Below are positions 34,624 through 44,035 of a stretch of 64,000 nucleotides of DNA, piece by piece. A program made the translations under genes and the position numbers. Every line of letters starts with the position of its first letter. Position 1 is the stretch's first letter. Below the pieces are notes generated by a model, which searched no databases, had not been told where the DNA came from, and saw only the letters and a list, made by a program, of their open reading frames with translations. The stretch comes from Bacteroides luti (lineage in GTDB: Bacteria; Bacteroidota; Bacteroidia; Bacteroidales; Bacteroidaceae): positions 110,137-174,136 of the forward strand of contig NZ_FQTV01000010.1 in NCBI RefSeq assembly GCF_900128905.1, read 5' to 3'.

Positions 34624-35775
34624 TTAAGCTAACTTGCGTGAACCATCGCTGATTACTACATCGTAAACTTTTGGACTTCTGCCAAACTTAGCTTTGAAAG
34701 ATTCTTTTGCATCAGCAATAAATGCATCATACAATTCTTCTTTTACTAAGTTGATAGTACATCCACCAAATCCACCACCCATAACGCGTGAACCTGTTAC
34801 TCCGTTTTTCTTAGCGCAGTCGTTTAAGAAATCTAGCTCTTCGCAGCTAACTTCGTAAAGCTTGCTCATACCGTGGTGTGTGCCATACATCTTTTCACCA
34901 ACTGTTTCGTAATCGCCTTTTTCCAAAGCATCGCAAACGTCGAGTACGCGTTGAATTTCTTCAATTACATATTCAGAACGCATGTAATCTTCTGCAGTTA
35001 CGTCGTTTTTAACAGCCTCAAGCATTTCCATTGTACAATCGCGAAGGAATTCTACTTCAGGGTGATTTTTCTTGATAGCAGCTACAACTGTTTCACAAGA
35101 TTGACGACGTTTGTTGTATGCAGATGAAGCAAGTTCGTGCTTAACAACTGAGTCAAGTAAAACTACTTTGTATCCTGTTGGGTTGAATGGATAATATTTG
35201 TATTCCAATGAACGGCAATCCAAACGGATTAAGCTACCTGCTTTACCAAATACAGAAGCAAACTGGTCCATAATACCACAGTTTACACCGCAATAGTTAT
35301 GTTCTGTAGCCTGTCCGATTTTAGCTAATTCGAATTTGTCGATACCACAGTTGAACATATCGTTCAATGCAAAAGCGTATGTGCTTTCTAATGCTGCAGA
35401 TGAAGACATTCCGGCTCCAAGAGGTACATCGCCTGCAAAAGCAGTGTCGAAACCTTGAATTTTACCACCTCTTTTAATGATCTCGCGGCAAACTCCAAAA
35501 ATATATCTTGCCCAACTTGCGTGTGGAGCATCTTCTTCGTTTAATCCAAATTCTACGTAATCTTTCAGGTCAATAGAATAAGCTCTTACTTTATCAGTTC
35601 CATTGATTTTAATTTCTGCCATCATTCCCTTATCAATAGCACCTGGGAATACGAAACCTCCATTATAATCAGTGTGCTCTCCAATAAGATTGATACGTCC
35701 CGGAGATGCGTAAACTGAACCTATTTCTCCGTTGAAGTGCTTTTGAAAGCGACTTCTAACAACTTCAATATCCAT
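34624..35775 (-). CDS. galK: Galactokinase
   Basis: This is a 383-residue GHMP-family kinase that phosphorylates D-galactose at C1. The signatures are present in order: GRINLIGEHTDYNGG (substrate binding), PLGAGMSSSAALES (ATP loop) and RVMGGGFGGCTINLV (third GHMP motif). It is 44 bases after the sugar transporter gene. It forms a galactose-handling group with the transporter and the cytoplasmic epimerase upstream. Confidence 0.97.
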   Translation of the reverse strand: MDIEVVRSRFQKHFNGEIGSVYASPGRINLIGEHTDYNGGFVFPGAIDKGMMAEIKINGTDKVRAYSIDLKDYVEFGLNEEDAPHASWARYIFGVCREIIKRGGKIQGFDTAFAGDVPLGAGMSSSAALESTYAFALNDMFNCGIDKFELAKIGQATEHNYCGVNCGIMDQFASVFGKAGSLIRLDCRSLEYKYYPFNPTGYKVVLLDSVVKHELASSAYNKRRQSCETVVAAIKKNHPEVEFLRDCTMEMLEAVKNDVTAEDYMRSEYVIEEIQRVLDVCDALEKGDYETVGEKMYGTHHGMSKLYEVSCEELDFLNDCAKKNGVTGSRVMGGGFGGCTINLVKEELYDAFIADAKESFKAKFGRSPKVYDVVISDGSRKLA

Positions 35776-35819
35776 AATTCGTGTTTTATTTTTAGATTTC
35801 TATTTAAAATATAATATAA

Positions 35820-37115
35820 TTATTCAACAGGAATATCCTTGTTTACATTTTTGCTACCGATAATTGCGTAGTAGAAGATGTAACCAACACCAGCAAATAC
35901 AATCCAGAAGCTCATTAAGTAGCTGCTAGTGATGTCTGCCAATGCTCCCTGAATCAAAGGAAGGATACCTCCACCGCAAACCATTACCATGAATAAGCCA
36001 GAACCCATAGCTGTGTATTTACCAATACCTTCTACTGCAAGGTTGAAAATACCACCCCACATGATTGATGTACAGAATCCACAAAGAATGAAGAACATAA
36101 CACCAACTGGTACAGTTGTCATACCAAAGCTGATATTTGATTTAAATACAGGCATTGAAACCATAGTTTCAGTAGGTGCAAACATTCCGATTAATAAGAA
36201 TACTAAAGCAATTGAACTCACAAAAGTAAGCTGTGATTTACTAGAGAACTTAGCTCCAACAGCTCCACCTACGAAACGGCCAATCATCATTAAGAACCAA
36301 TATGTACCGCAGATTGAACCAGCCATAGCTGCATCAATACCAATACCAGTAGCTCCTTCAGCATCTTTTGCTGTAGTTAGGAATAAGTTTACGAAGTTAG
36401 GGATACCAACTTCAACACCTACATAAACAAAGATTGCTACAGTTCCTAATAAGAAGTGACGGAAAGATAATGCACTGTGAGTATCTTTTTCTTTCTTTTC
36501 AGTAATAGTTTCTTTGTGTGGTTCAGGAATTTCCATAATGAACAGTACAAAGAATGCTAAAGCAAATACTCCCATTGCAATGAACAGTGCAGGAGCTGCA
36601 TCGCTAATCTGTGCTTTTGCTACATCACCAATAAGGTAACCTACAAGGATAGGAACGATAGTAGCTGAAATAGAGTTACCGCATCCTCCGAACTGGATTA
36701 GCTGATTACCCTTTTTACCTCCACCACCTAGTGTGTTCAACATTGGGTTTACTACTGTATTTAACATACACATAGAGAAACCGGAAATAAATGCTCCTGT
36801 TAGATAGATAGCAAAGCTACTTGCTACACCAGACAGGAATTGAATACCTACGCCGACGAAACCTACTGCGATTGCTGCCAGAGCTGTTTTTTTATAACCG
36901 ATTTTCTTTAGCATCATACCAGCTGGAATTCCCATGAAGGCATAAGCTATAAAGTTTGCAGCATTACCTAATTGGGTCATCCAGTTAGCTGCATTAAACT
37001 GATGTTTTACAATTATACCAAGTGGGTTAGTAAGACCGGTTACAAAAGAAACCATTGCAAAAAGAGCAAACATCATTGCTATAGGCAATGCGTAATTTTT
37101 CTGTTGATTAGACAT
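35820..37115 (-). CDS. gluP: Glucose/galactose MFS transporter
   Basis: This is a 431-residue inner-membrane transporter of the FucP/GluP branch of the major facilitator superfamily, with about 12 hydrophobic helices. It probably moves glucose or galactose with protons. The loop after helix 2 reads GMMLKKIGYKKT. It lies between the epimerase and galK genes, 44 bases from each, consistent with one transcript for galactose uptake and phosphorylation. Confidence 0.93.
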   Translation of the reverse strand: MSNQQKNYALPIAMMFALFAMVSFVTGLTNPLGIIVKHQFNAANWMTQLGNAANFIAYAFMGIPAGMMLKKIGYKKTALAAIAVGFVGVGIQFLSGVASSFAIYLTGAFISGFSMCMLNTVVNPMLNTLGGGGKKGNQLIQFGGCGNSISATIVPILVGYLIGDVAKAQISDAAPALFIAMGVFALAFFVLFIMEIPEPHKETITEKKEKDTHSALSFRHFLLGTVAIFVYVGVEVGIPNFVNLFLTTAKDAEGATGIGIDAAMAGSICGTYWFLMMIGRFVGGAVGAKFSSKSQLTFVSSIALVFLLIGMFAPTETMVSMPVFKSNISFGMTTVPVGVMFFILCGFCTSIMWGGIFNLAVEGIGKYTAMGSGLFMVMVCGGGILPLIQGALADITSSYLMSFWIVFAGVGYIFYYAIIGSKNVNKDIPVE

Positions 37116-37159
37116 GTCGTTTAAATTGTTAGTTATGAGATTAAATTAGTTTCTAAAGA

Positions 37160-38254
37160 TTATTTTTCTACTCCAAATTTGTAAATGGTTACTTGAGAAT
37201 ACTCTTCTCCCGGATTCAGAGTAGCTGAAGGGAAATGAGGATTATTAGGAGTATCTGGAAAATGTTGTGCTTCAAAGCATAGTGCACTTCTTGCAGGGAA
37301 AGTAGCTCCATGAGCTCCGGCAAAACCATTTAACCAGTTTCCGGAATAGAGCTGTACACCTGGTTCCGTTGTATAAACTTCCATGAATCTTCCGCTGTTT
37401 GGTTCTACACATTTTACAGCGAAACTTAATTCACCTGCTTCTTTTTTGTTTAAAATATAGCAATGGTCGTATCCTGCTCCGTTTTCAATTTGCTGATGTT
37501 TGTCATTAATACGATCGCCTACAATATGAGGAGTTCTGAAATCAAGAGGAGTACCTTCTACTTTGGCAATTTCTCCAAAAGGAATGCATACATCATCAAT
37601 AGGAGTATAATGATCTGCGTTTATAGTAAGAATGTTGTTGAGAACAGTTGGAGTAGGATTAGCTATGCCGGCGAGGTTGAAGAAACCGTGATTGGTAGGA
37701 TTTACGAGGGTTGTTTTGTCTGTCTTTGCTTTATAACTTATTTTGAATTCATTTTCATCTGTTAATGAATAAGTCATAATTACATCCAGTTTCCCTGGGA
37801 ATCCTTCTTCACCATCCTGGGCTGTATATTTAAATTCTACAGTTTGATCATCTTTTTGTTCAGCATCCCATACAACTGCATGAAATCCTTTTGGTCCACC
37901 ATGCAGAGAGTTAGGTCCGTTATTGGTGGCAAGTGTATATTCAACGCCGCATAAAGTAAATTTTCCTTTGGCAATTCTGTTACCGTATCGTCCGATAGTA
38001 GTGCTAAGAAATGGTTCAGGACTATTTACTACATTGTCTATACTGTCGTGTCCAAGAATAACATTTGAGTAGTTTCCGTTTTTGTCCGGAGCCATAATGG
38101 ATAATGTTGCAGCACCGTAATTAGTAACTGCGATTTCCATACCATTTTTGTTTTTTAGAATAAATAAATCAGTTGATTTACCGTTTATTGTTTTTTGGAA
38201 ATCCTCACGCTTAAGGCCTGATAGGTTATTGTGAGCCATAGAAGTGTTTATCAT
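37160..38254 (-). CDS. galM: Aldose 1-epimerase (cytoplasmic)
   Basis: This is a 364-residue galactose mutarotase without a signal peptide, in contrast to the lipoprotein epimerase at 33283-34422. Active-site segments are NPTNHGFFNLAG (His), GAGYDHCYIL and LCFEAQHFPDTPNN (Glu/His). An alternative start lies at the ATG five codons downstream. It begins the epimerase-gluP-galK group and is divergent from the GH31 gene. A -7 match (TATATTTG at 38311-38318, minus strand) lies upstream. Confidence 0.95.
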   Translation of the reverse strand: MINTSMAHNNLSGLKREDFQKTINGKSTDLFILKNKNGMEIAVTNYGAATLSIMAPDKNGNYSNVILGHDSIDNVVNSPEPFLSTTIGRYGNRIAKGKFTLCGVEYTLATNNGPNSLHGGPKGFHAVVWDAEQKDDQTVEFKYTAQDGEEGFPGKLDVIMTYSLTDENEFKISYKAKTDKTTLVNPTNHGFFNLAGIANPTPTVLNNILTINADHYTPIDDVCIPFGEIAKVEGTPLDFRTPHIVGDRINDKHQQIENGAGYDHCYILNKKEAGELSFAVKCVEPNSGRFMEVYTTEPGVQLYSGNWLNGFAGAHGATFPARSALCFEAQHFPDTPNNPHFPSATLNPGEEYSQVTIYKFGVEK

Positions 38255-38370
38255 ATTTTATTTTAGTTTTATATTGTCATTGCAAATAAAGTCAAATTCT
38301 TCCGTATACCCAAATATATTTCTGTAAAACTGTTGACTAAATTAAGAAAGTTTAGCCCTTTATCAGGCTT

Positions 38371-38402
38371 TGAAACAAATTGTACCCCATGATGAAACAA
38401 AT
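38371..38402 (+). promoter_or_regulatory. Tandem half-sites upstream of GH31
   Basis: TGAAACAAAT occurs at 38371-38380 and again at 38393-38402, a 22-bp period that puts both on one face of the helix. Each is followed by a TAC (CAAATTGTAC and CAAATAGATACC). The arrangement is similar to the pair upstream of GH28. It may bind an AraC-type or hybrid two-component regulator encoded elsewhere. Confidence 0.4.
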
Positions 38403-38473
38403 AGATACCTTTTCCTATCAAAAAGCGTACGCTAATAAAACAAATGTGTAATATAAGGTAATATTTTATATTA

Positions 38474-38481
38474 TATCTTTA
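38474..38481 (+). promoter_or_regulatory. Near-consensus -7 box for the GH31-GH2-GH3 genes
   Basis: TATCTTTA differs from TAnnTTTG in the last base. It lies 36 bases upstream of the GH31 ATG and downstream of the tandem half-sites, as expected for an activator-dependent promoter. Confidence 0.4.
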
Positions 38482-38517
38482 CACCATTGAAAAAACTTAT
38501 TAAATTTTTGGTAAACG

Positions 38518-41379
38518 ATGAGAAACATATTTATTTATTTTTTAGCTGGAATATTGTTTATGTCTTGTGCAAAACCGGATTTTGAAAAAACTGCCGACGG
38601 GCTTATTGTACATTTAAAGAAAGAACAAAGTTTCGGTTTGAATCAAGTAAGATTGCAGGTTATTAATGATAAAATAATTCATGTGTCTGCTACTCCTGAT
38701 GATAAATTTTCGGATGAAAAGAGCTTGATTGTTGTACCTCAAACCGGTAAGCAAGCTCCTTTTACTGTTGAAGAAAAGAATAATTGTGCTGTTCTTTCCA
38801 CTGCTTCTTTAAAGGCTTTTGTAAATTTAAAGACTGGTGAAGTTAATTTTACCGATACTAAAGGAAACGCTGTTCTTCGTGAAAATAAAGGCGGAGGCAA
38901 ATCTTTTACTCCAATTGAAGTGGAGGGTACCAAAGGTTACACTATGCGCCAGGTTTTTGAATCTCCCGATGATGAAGCTTTCTACGGACTAGGACAACAT
39001 CAGTCTGATGAATTTAATTATAAAGGAAAGAATGAATCTCTTTTTCAGTACAACACGAAAGTGTCTGTGCCTTTTGTTCTATCAAACAAGAATTATGGAA
39101 TTTTGTGGGATAACTACTCATTGAGTAAATTTGGTGATGATCGTGAATATGCTCAGCTGGATCAATTTAAACTTTTTGATGCAAATGGTAAAGAAGGTGG
39201 ACTGACTGCTACTTATGTTCCCGATCCAAGAAGTGGAAAAGCAACAGTAACACGTACAGAATCTACTGTTGATTATGAAGATATTAAAACTATAAAGAAT
39301 CTTCCGGCTAATTTTCCGTTTGATGGTGCTAATGTAACTTACAGCGGTGAGCTTGAGGCTAATGAAAGTGGAGTTTATCGTTTTTGGTTGTACTATGCAG
39401 GTTATACTGAAGTATATATTAATAATGTAAAGGTGGTTCAGGAACGCTGGCGTACTGCATGGAATCCTAATAGTTATAAGTTTACCGTGAATTTGGAAAA
39501 GGGGAAACGAGTTCCAATACGGATTGAATGGAAACCTGATGGCGGAATTTCTTATATGGCATTGAAAGCATTGAGTCCTGTTCCAGACAGTCAACAGAAT
39601 AAACTTGCTCTTTATAGTGAAATGGGAAATGAGATAAATTACTATTTCATTAAGGGTAAAAATATGGATGAGGTGATTGGCGGATATCGTACGCTGACCG
39701 GTAAATCTCAGATTATGCCAAAGTGGGCAATGGGATACTGGCAGAGTCGTGAACGTTATAAAACTCAGGATGAATTGTTAGGCGTATTGAAAGAATTTCG
39801 TAAACGTCAGATTCCTATTGATAATATTGTGCTTGACTGGAATTACTGGCCTGAAGATTCATGGGGAAGTCACGATTTTGATTTGAAACGTTTCCCCGAT
39901 GCTAAAGCTATGGTTGATTCTGTTCATCAGATGAATGCGAAGATTATGATTTCGGTTTGGCCTAAATTCTATGCTACTACAGCAAATTATAAAGAATTCG
40001 ACAAGAACGGATGGATGTATCATCAAGCTGTAAAAGATAGTATCCGTGACTGGGTAGGACCGGGTTATGTTGGTTCTTTCTATGATCCTTATACCGTTGG
40101 TGCCCGTAAGCTTTTCTGGGAACAGATGAGGGATAAGCTTTATACAAAGGGTATTGATGCATGGTGGATGGATGCTTCCGAACCTAATGTTCGTGATTGT
40201 ACAGATATGGAATATCGAAAGAAACTGTGTGGTCCTACTGCTTTGGGTCCTTCTACTAAATATTTCAATACTTACGCCTTGATGAATGCACAGGCTATTT
40301 ATGAAGGACAAAGAGGGGTTGACCCTAATAAGCGTGTTTTCCTTTTAACCCGTTCGGGATTTGCCGGACTGCAACGTTATTCTACTGCTACATGGAGTGG
40401 TGATATTGCAACCCGATGGGAAGATATGAAGGCGCAAATTTCTGCAGGACTTAATTTTTCAATGGCTGGTATTCCTTATTGGACTATGGATATTGGTGGT
40501 TTCTGCGTAGAAAAAAGATATGAAAAGGGTCAGCGTGTGTTTGATAAGACCGGAAATGAAAATGCCGACCTGAAAGAGTGGCGTGAACTTAACACTCGCT
40601 GGTATCAGTTTGGTGCATTTGCTCCTTTATTCCGGGCTCATGGTCAGTTCCCATACCGTGAAGTATATAATATTGCTCCTGATAATCATCCTGCTTATCA
40701 GTCAATAGTGTATTATACGAAGCTACGCTATAGTATGATGCCATATATTTATTCACTTGCCGGGATGACTTATTTCAAGGATTACACCATTATGCGTGCC
40801 TTGGTGATGGATTTTGAAAAGGATGTTAAGGTTAATAATATAGGTGATCAGTATATGTTTGGCCCTGCGCTGATGGTTTGTCCGGTGTATCAATATGGAG
40901 CTCGTTCACGAGAAATCTATTTCCCCCAGACAACCGGATGGTACGACTTCTATACCGGTAAGTATATTCGTGGAGGACAAAAGCTGAATATTGCTGCTCC
41001 TTACGAACGAATTCCTCTTTTTGTTCGCGAAGGTGCTATTATTCCTTTTGGTCCTGATATGCAGTATTCAAATGAAAAGCCTGCTGATAAGATAACATTA
41101 TTCGTATATGGTGGCAAAAATGGCTCTTTTAAATTGTATGAAGATGAAGGAGATAATTATAATTATGAAAAAGGTAAATATGCCACTGTTGAATTTACCT
41201 ATGATGAAGCCTCAAAGTCTTTGGTTATAGGTGATAGAAAAGGAGAATTTAATGGAATGCTGAAAAACCGTACGTTTAATGTGGTGTATGTTAATCAGGC
41301 TAGCCCAAAAGCATTTGACTTAAAAGTAAAGGGGAAGACGGTGAAATATAGCGGCACTAAGCAAGTTATTAAACTATAA
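38518..41379 (+). CDS. GH31 alpha-glycosidase with a PA14 insert (alpha-xylosidase-like)
   Basis: This is a 953-residue lipoprotein glycosidase (lipobox ending LFMSC, Cys17). A PA14 domain is inserted at about residues 225-360 in the N-terminal beta domain. The catalytic nucleophile D552 lies in WWMDASEP and the acid/base D629 in WSGDIATRW. GH31 enzymes with this PA14 insertion include the alpha-xylosidases that act on xyloglucan oligosaccharides in Bacteroides and Cellvibrio, so alpha-xylosidase is the likeliest activity. It is followed by GH2 and GH3 exo-enzymes, which fits that role. Alpha-glucosidase activity cannot be ruled out. Confidence 0.93.
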   Translation: MRNIFIYFLAGILFMSCAKPDFEKTADGLIVHLKKEQSFGLNQVRLQVINDKIIHVSATPDDKFSDEKSLIVVPQTGKQAPFTVEEKNNCAVLSTASLKAFVNLKTGEVNFTDTKGNAVLRENKGGGKSFTPIEVEGTKGYTMRQVFESPDDEAFYGLGQHQSDEFNYKGKNESLFQYNTKVSVPFVLSNKNYGILWDNYSLSKFGDDREYAQLDQFKLFDANGKEGGLTATYVPDPRSGKATVTRTESTVDYEDIKTIKNLPANFPFDGANVTYSGELEANESGVYRFWLYYAGYTEVYINNVKVVQERWRTAWNPNSYKFTVNLEKGKRVPIRIEWKPDGGISYMALKALSPVPDSQQNKLALYSEMGNEINYYFIKGKNMDEVIGGYRTLTGKSQIMPKWAMGYWQSRERYKTQDELLGVLKEFRKRQIPIDNIVLDWNYWPEDSWGSHDFDLKRFPDAKAMVDSVHQMNAKIMISVWPKFYATTANYKEFDKNGWMYHQAVKDSIRDWVGPGYVGSFYDPYTVGARKLFWEQMRDKLYTKGIDAWWMDASEPNVRDCTDMEYRKKLCGPTALGPSTKYFNTYALMNAQAIYEGQRGVDPNKRVFLLTRSGFAGLQRYSTATWSGDIATRWEDMKAQISAGLNFSMAGIPYWTMDIGGFCVEKRYEKGQRVFDKTGNENADLKEWRELNTRWYQFGAFAPLFRAHGQFPYREVYNIAPDNHPAYQSIVYYTKLRYSMMPYIYSLAGMTYFKDYTIMRALVMDFEKDVKVNNIGDQYMFGPALMVCPVYQYGARSREIYFPQTTGWYDFYTGKYIRGGQKLNIAAPYERIPLFVREGAIIPFGPDMQYSNEKPADKITLFVYGGKNGSFKLYEDEGDNYNYEKGKYATVEFTYDEASKSLVIGDRKGEFNGMLKNRTFNVVYVNQASPKAFDLKVKGKTVKYSGTKQVIKL

Positions 41380-41399
41380 CCTCAGTCTTTAATAAATCC

Positions 41400-41474
41400 T
41401 TGTACAAAAGATTGCTTTCTTTTGTACAGAACAATTCATTCTTTTGTACAGAAGAATGAATTGTTCTGTACAAG
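41400..41474. repeat. GTACA inverted-repeat cluster between GH31 and GH2
   Basis: An 11-bp pair TGTACAAAAGA / TCTTTTGTACA (41401-41411, 41418-41428) is followed by a perfect 22-bp pair (41422-41443 and 41452-41473) with an 8-base loop. All units share a GTACA core and TTCTT-type ends. It could terminate or stabilise mRNA between the two genes. A related cluster lies at 55770-55847. Confidence 0.65.
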
Positions 41475-41506
41475 GAAATATAAATATAACCTGTTAACTT
41501 TAAAAA

Positions 41507-44020
41507 ATGAAAAGATATAATCTTTTATGCCCGGCAATAACAGCTTTTTTAATACTGTTGTCTGTTTCGTGTTATGGTGCTACATCTCGTATTATATCTA
41601 GCTTCAATAACAACTGGACCTTCCATTTAGGTGAAGTGAAAGAAGCTTTCTCTCCAAATTTCAATGATAATTCGTGGCGTGTTCTGAATCTTCCTCACGA
41701 TTGGGCTATTGAAGGGCAATTCAGTAAAGATAATCCTTCGGGCTGTGGAGGTGGAGCGTTGCCTGGTGGTATTGGCTGGTATCGCAAATCCTTTATGATA
41801 CAATCTGATATTAAAGGAAAAAAGATCTTTGTAGACTTTGACGGCGTATATATGGATTCAGAAGTATGGATAAATGGCACTTCTTTGGGAAAACGCCCTT
41901 ATGGTTACATCTCTTTTCGCTACGATCTTACTCCTTATATTAAGTTCGGTCAGAAAAACGTGATTGCTGTGAGAGTTGATAATAGTGAACAACCAAACTC
42001 TCGCTGGTATTCAGGATGTGGAATCTACCGGAATGTGTGGCTGACTATTGCCAATCCCATTCATGTTGATCAATGGGGGACTTATATTACTACTCCAAAA
42101 GTTTCCAGTAGGCAGGCAACAATTGCTCTTGAAACAAAGGTGAAAAATGACTCAAAGTCCGTTGTTACAGCACAACTAAGTTCTTTTATTCTGAATAGCA
42201 AGGGTGCCGAGGTTAAGAGATCTGTCAGCACATTGAAAATAAAACCAGGAGTGGTCGAAAAGACAAAACAAGTTATTGATATATTCAATCCGGAACTTTG
42301 GACACTAGAGAATCCCTATTTATATAAGGTGATAACTCTGATAAGTGTTGGCGGAAAAGTAGTAGATAAATACGAGACCCCATTGGGAATTCGCTATTTT
42401 AAATTCGATGCTCAGAAAGGATTTATGTTGAATGGTGTTCCAACAAAAATAAAAGGGGTGTGCATGCACCACGATTTAGGTTGCCTTGGTGCAGCTGTAA
42501 ACACACGTGCCATTCAGCGACAGCTTGAAACTCTGAAAGAAATGGGTTGTAACGGAATTCGTTGCTCGCATAATCCTCCGGCTCCAGAATTGCTGGATTT
42601 GTGTGACCGCATGGGATTCATAGTAATGGATGAATCTTTTGATATGTGGCGCAAGAAAAAAACAGCGCACGATTATTCGCGCTATTTTAATGAGTGGCAC
42701 GAACGCGATTTGACGGATCACGTTCTTCGTGATCGCAATCATCCTTCTATTTTTATGTGGAGTATAGGAAACGAGGTATTGGAACAATGGACGGATGCAA
42801 GTGCTGATACTCTGGATCTTCAGGCTGCAAATCTGTTACTGAACTTTAAGCGTGATCCAAAGATGCTTGCCAATAGGGGAGATTCCATGAGTGTAAATTC
42901 CTTGCTTACATTAAAACTAGCCAATATGGTTAAGGAATTGGATGCAACACGTCCGATTACTGCCGGAAATAATGAGCCGGATCCTAATAATCATCTTTTC
43001 CGCTCTAAAGCATTGGATATTATTGGATTTAATTATCATGAATCATACTTTAAGGATGTCCCTAAGAATTTTCCGGGCAAGCCGTTTATCGTAACAGAAG
43101 CTACTTCCGGACTAATGACACGTGGTTATTATCGCATGCCAAGTGATAGTATGTTTATATGGCCTTCTCGTTGGGATATTCCTTTCTTTGATGAGTCTTT
43201 ATCCTGTTCTTCGTATGACAATTGTCATGTACCTTGGGGAACTACTCATGAAGATAGCTGGAGATTGGTGAAGAATAACGATTTTATTAGCGGAATGTAT
43301 GTATGGACAGGTTTTGATTACCTTGGAGAACCTACTCCTTACAGTTGGCCTGCCCGCAGTTCTTATTTTGGAATTGTAGATCTTGCCGGATTCCCGAAGG
43401 ATGTATATTATATGTATAAGTCCGAATGGACTAAAAAAGACGTTCTTCACGTTTTTCCTCACTGGAATTGGAAGGAAGGTGAAACGGTTGACCTTTGGGC
43501 ATACTATAATAATGCTGATGAAGTAGAACTTTTCCTTAACGGCGAATCTCAAGGAATAAGAAAAAAAGGAAAAGATGAGTTTCATGTAATGTGGCGATTG
43601 AAATTTGTTCCTGGAACAATTAAAGTCGTTTCTCGTAAAAATGGAATAGAAGTATTAAGTAAGGAGATAAAAACAGCAGGTGCTCCAGCTCAGATTACTT
43701 TGTCGGCCGATAGAAAACAGATTAAAGCAGACGGTAAAGATCTTAGCTTTGTGACTGTAGAGGTAAAAGATAAAGATGGAAACCTCTGTCCTAATGCTGA
43801 TAATCTGATTAATTTTAGCATTGAGGGAGAAGGGATTATTGTAGGAGTTGATAATGGTAGCCCCATAAGCAGTGAAAGTTTCAAGGCTAATTTTCGGAAG
43901 GCCTTCTATGGTAAATGTCTGGTAGTAATCCAGTCAACTGAAAATAAAGGTGTTATCACTCTGAAGGCAACCTCTGGTACTCTGAAAAGTAACGAACTAA
44001 TTATAAATTCAACAAAATAA
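41507..44020 (+). CDS. GH2 beta-galactosidase-like enzyme
   Basis: This is an 837-residue secreted enzyme with a signal peptide, an N-terminal sugar-binding (jelly-roll) domain, an Ig-like domain and a (beta/alpha)8 catalytic domain. Acid/base E423 lies in SIGNEVLEQW and nucleophile E531 in IVTEATSG. The C-terminal part contains DUF4982-like and Ig-like domains. Family GH2 covers beta-galactosidases, beta-mannosidases and related enzymes; beta-galactosidase is most likely. It is 127 bases after GH31 and 15 bases before GH3. Confidence 0.93.
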   Translation: MKRYNLLCPAITAFLILLSVSCYGATSRIISSFNNNWTFHLGEVKEAFSPNFNDNSWRVLNLPHDWAIEGQFSKDNPSGCGGGALPGGIGWYRKSFMIQSDIKGKKIFVDFDGVYMDSEVWINGTSLGKRPYGYISFRYDLTPYIKFGQKNVIAVRVDNSEQPNSRWYSGCGIYRNVWLTIANPIHVDQWGTYITTPKVSSRQATIALETKVKNDSKSVVTAQLSSFILNSKGAEVKRSVSTLKIKPGVVEKTKQVIDIFNPELWTLENPYLYKVITLISVGGKVVDKYETPLGIRYFKFDAQKGFMLNGVPTKIKGVCMHHDLGCLGAAVNTRAIQRQLETLKEMGCNGIRCSHNPPAPELLDLCDRMGFIVMDESFDMWRKKKTAHDYSRYFNEWHERDLTDHVLRDRNHPSIFMWSIGNEVLEQWTDASADTLDLQAANLLLNFKRDPKMLANRGDSMSVNSLLTLKLANMVKELDATRPITAGNNEPDPNNHLFRSKALDIIGFNYHESYFKDVPKNFPGKPFIVTEATSGLMTRGYYRMPSDSMFIWPSRWDIPFFDESLSCSSYDNCHVPWGTTHEDSWRLVKNNDFISGMYVWTGFDYLGEPTPYSWPARSSYFGIVDLAGFPKDVYYMYKSEWTKKDVLHVFPHWNWKEGETVDLWAYYNNADEVELFLNGESQGIRKKGKDEFHVMWRLKFVPGTIKVVSRKNGIEVLSKEIKTAGAPAQITLSADRKQIKADGKDLSFVTVEVKDKDGNLCPNADNLINFSIEGEGIIVGVDNGSPISSESFKANFRKAFYGKCLVVIQSTENKGVITLKATSGTLKSNELIINSTK

Positions 44021-44035
44021 CATAACAAATCTAAT

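Noticed and set aside
38255..38517. Small RNA in the divergent gap before GH31
   Set aside because: Only promoter-like boxes and tandem half-sites are seen; there is no stem followed by a T-run.
41400..41474. Possible CRISPR array from repeated GTACA units
   Set aside because: The units are inverted, of unequal length and without regular spacers; no cas genes are present.
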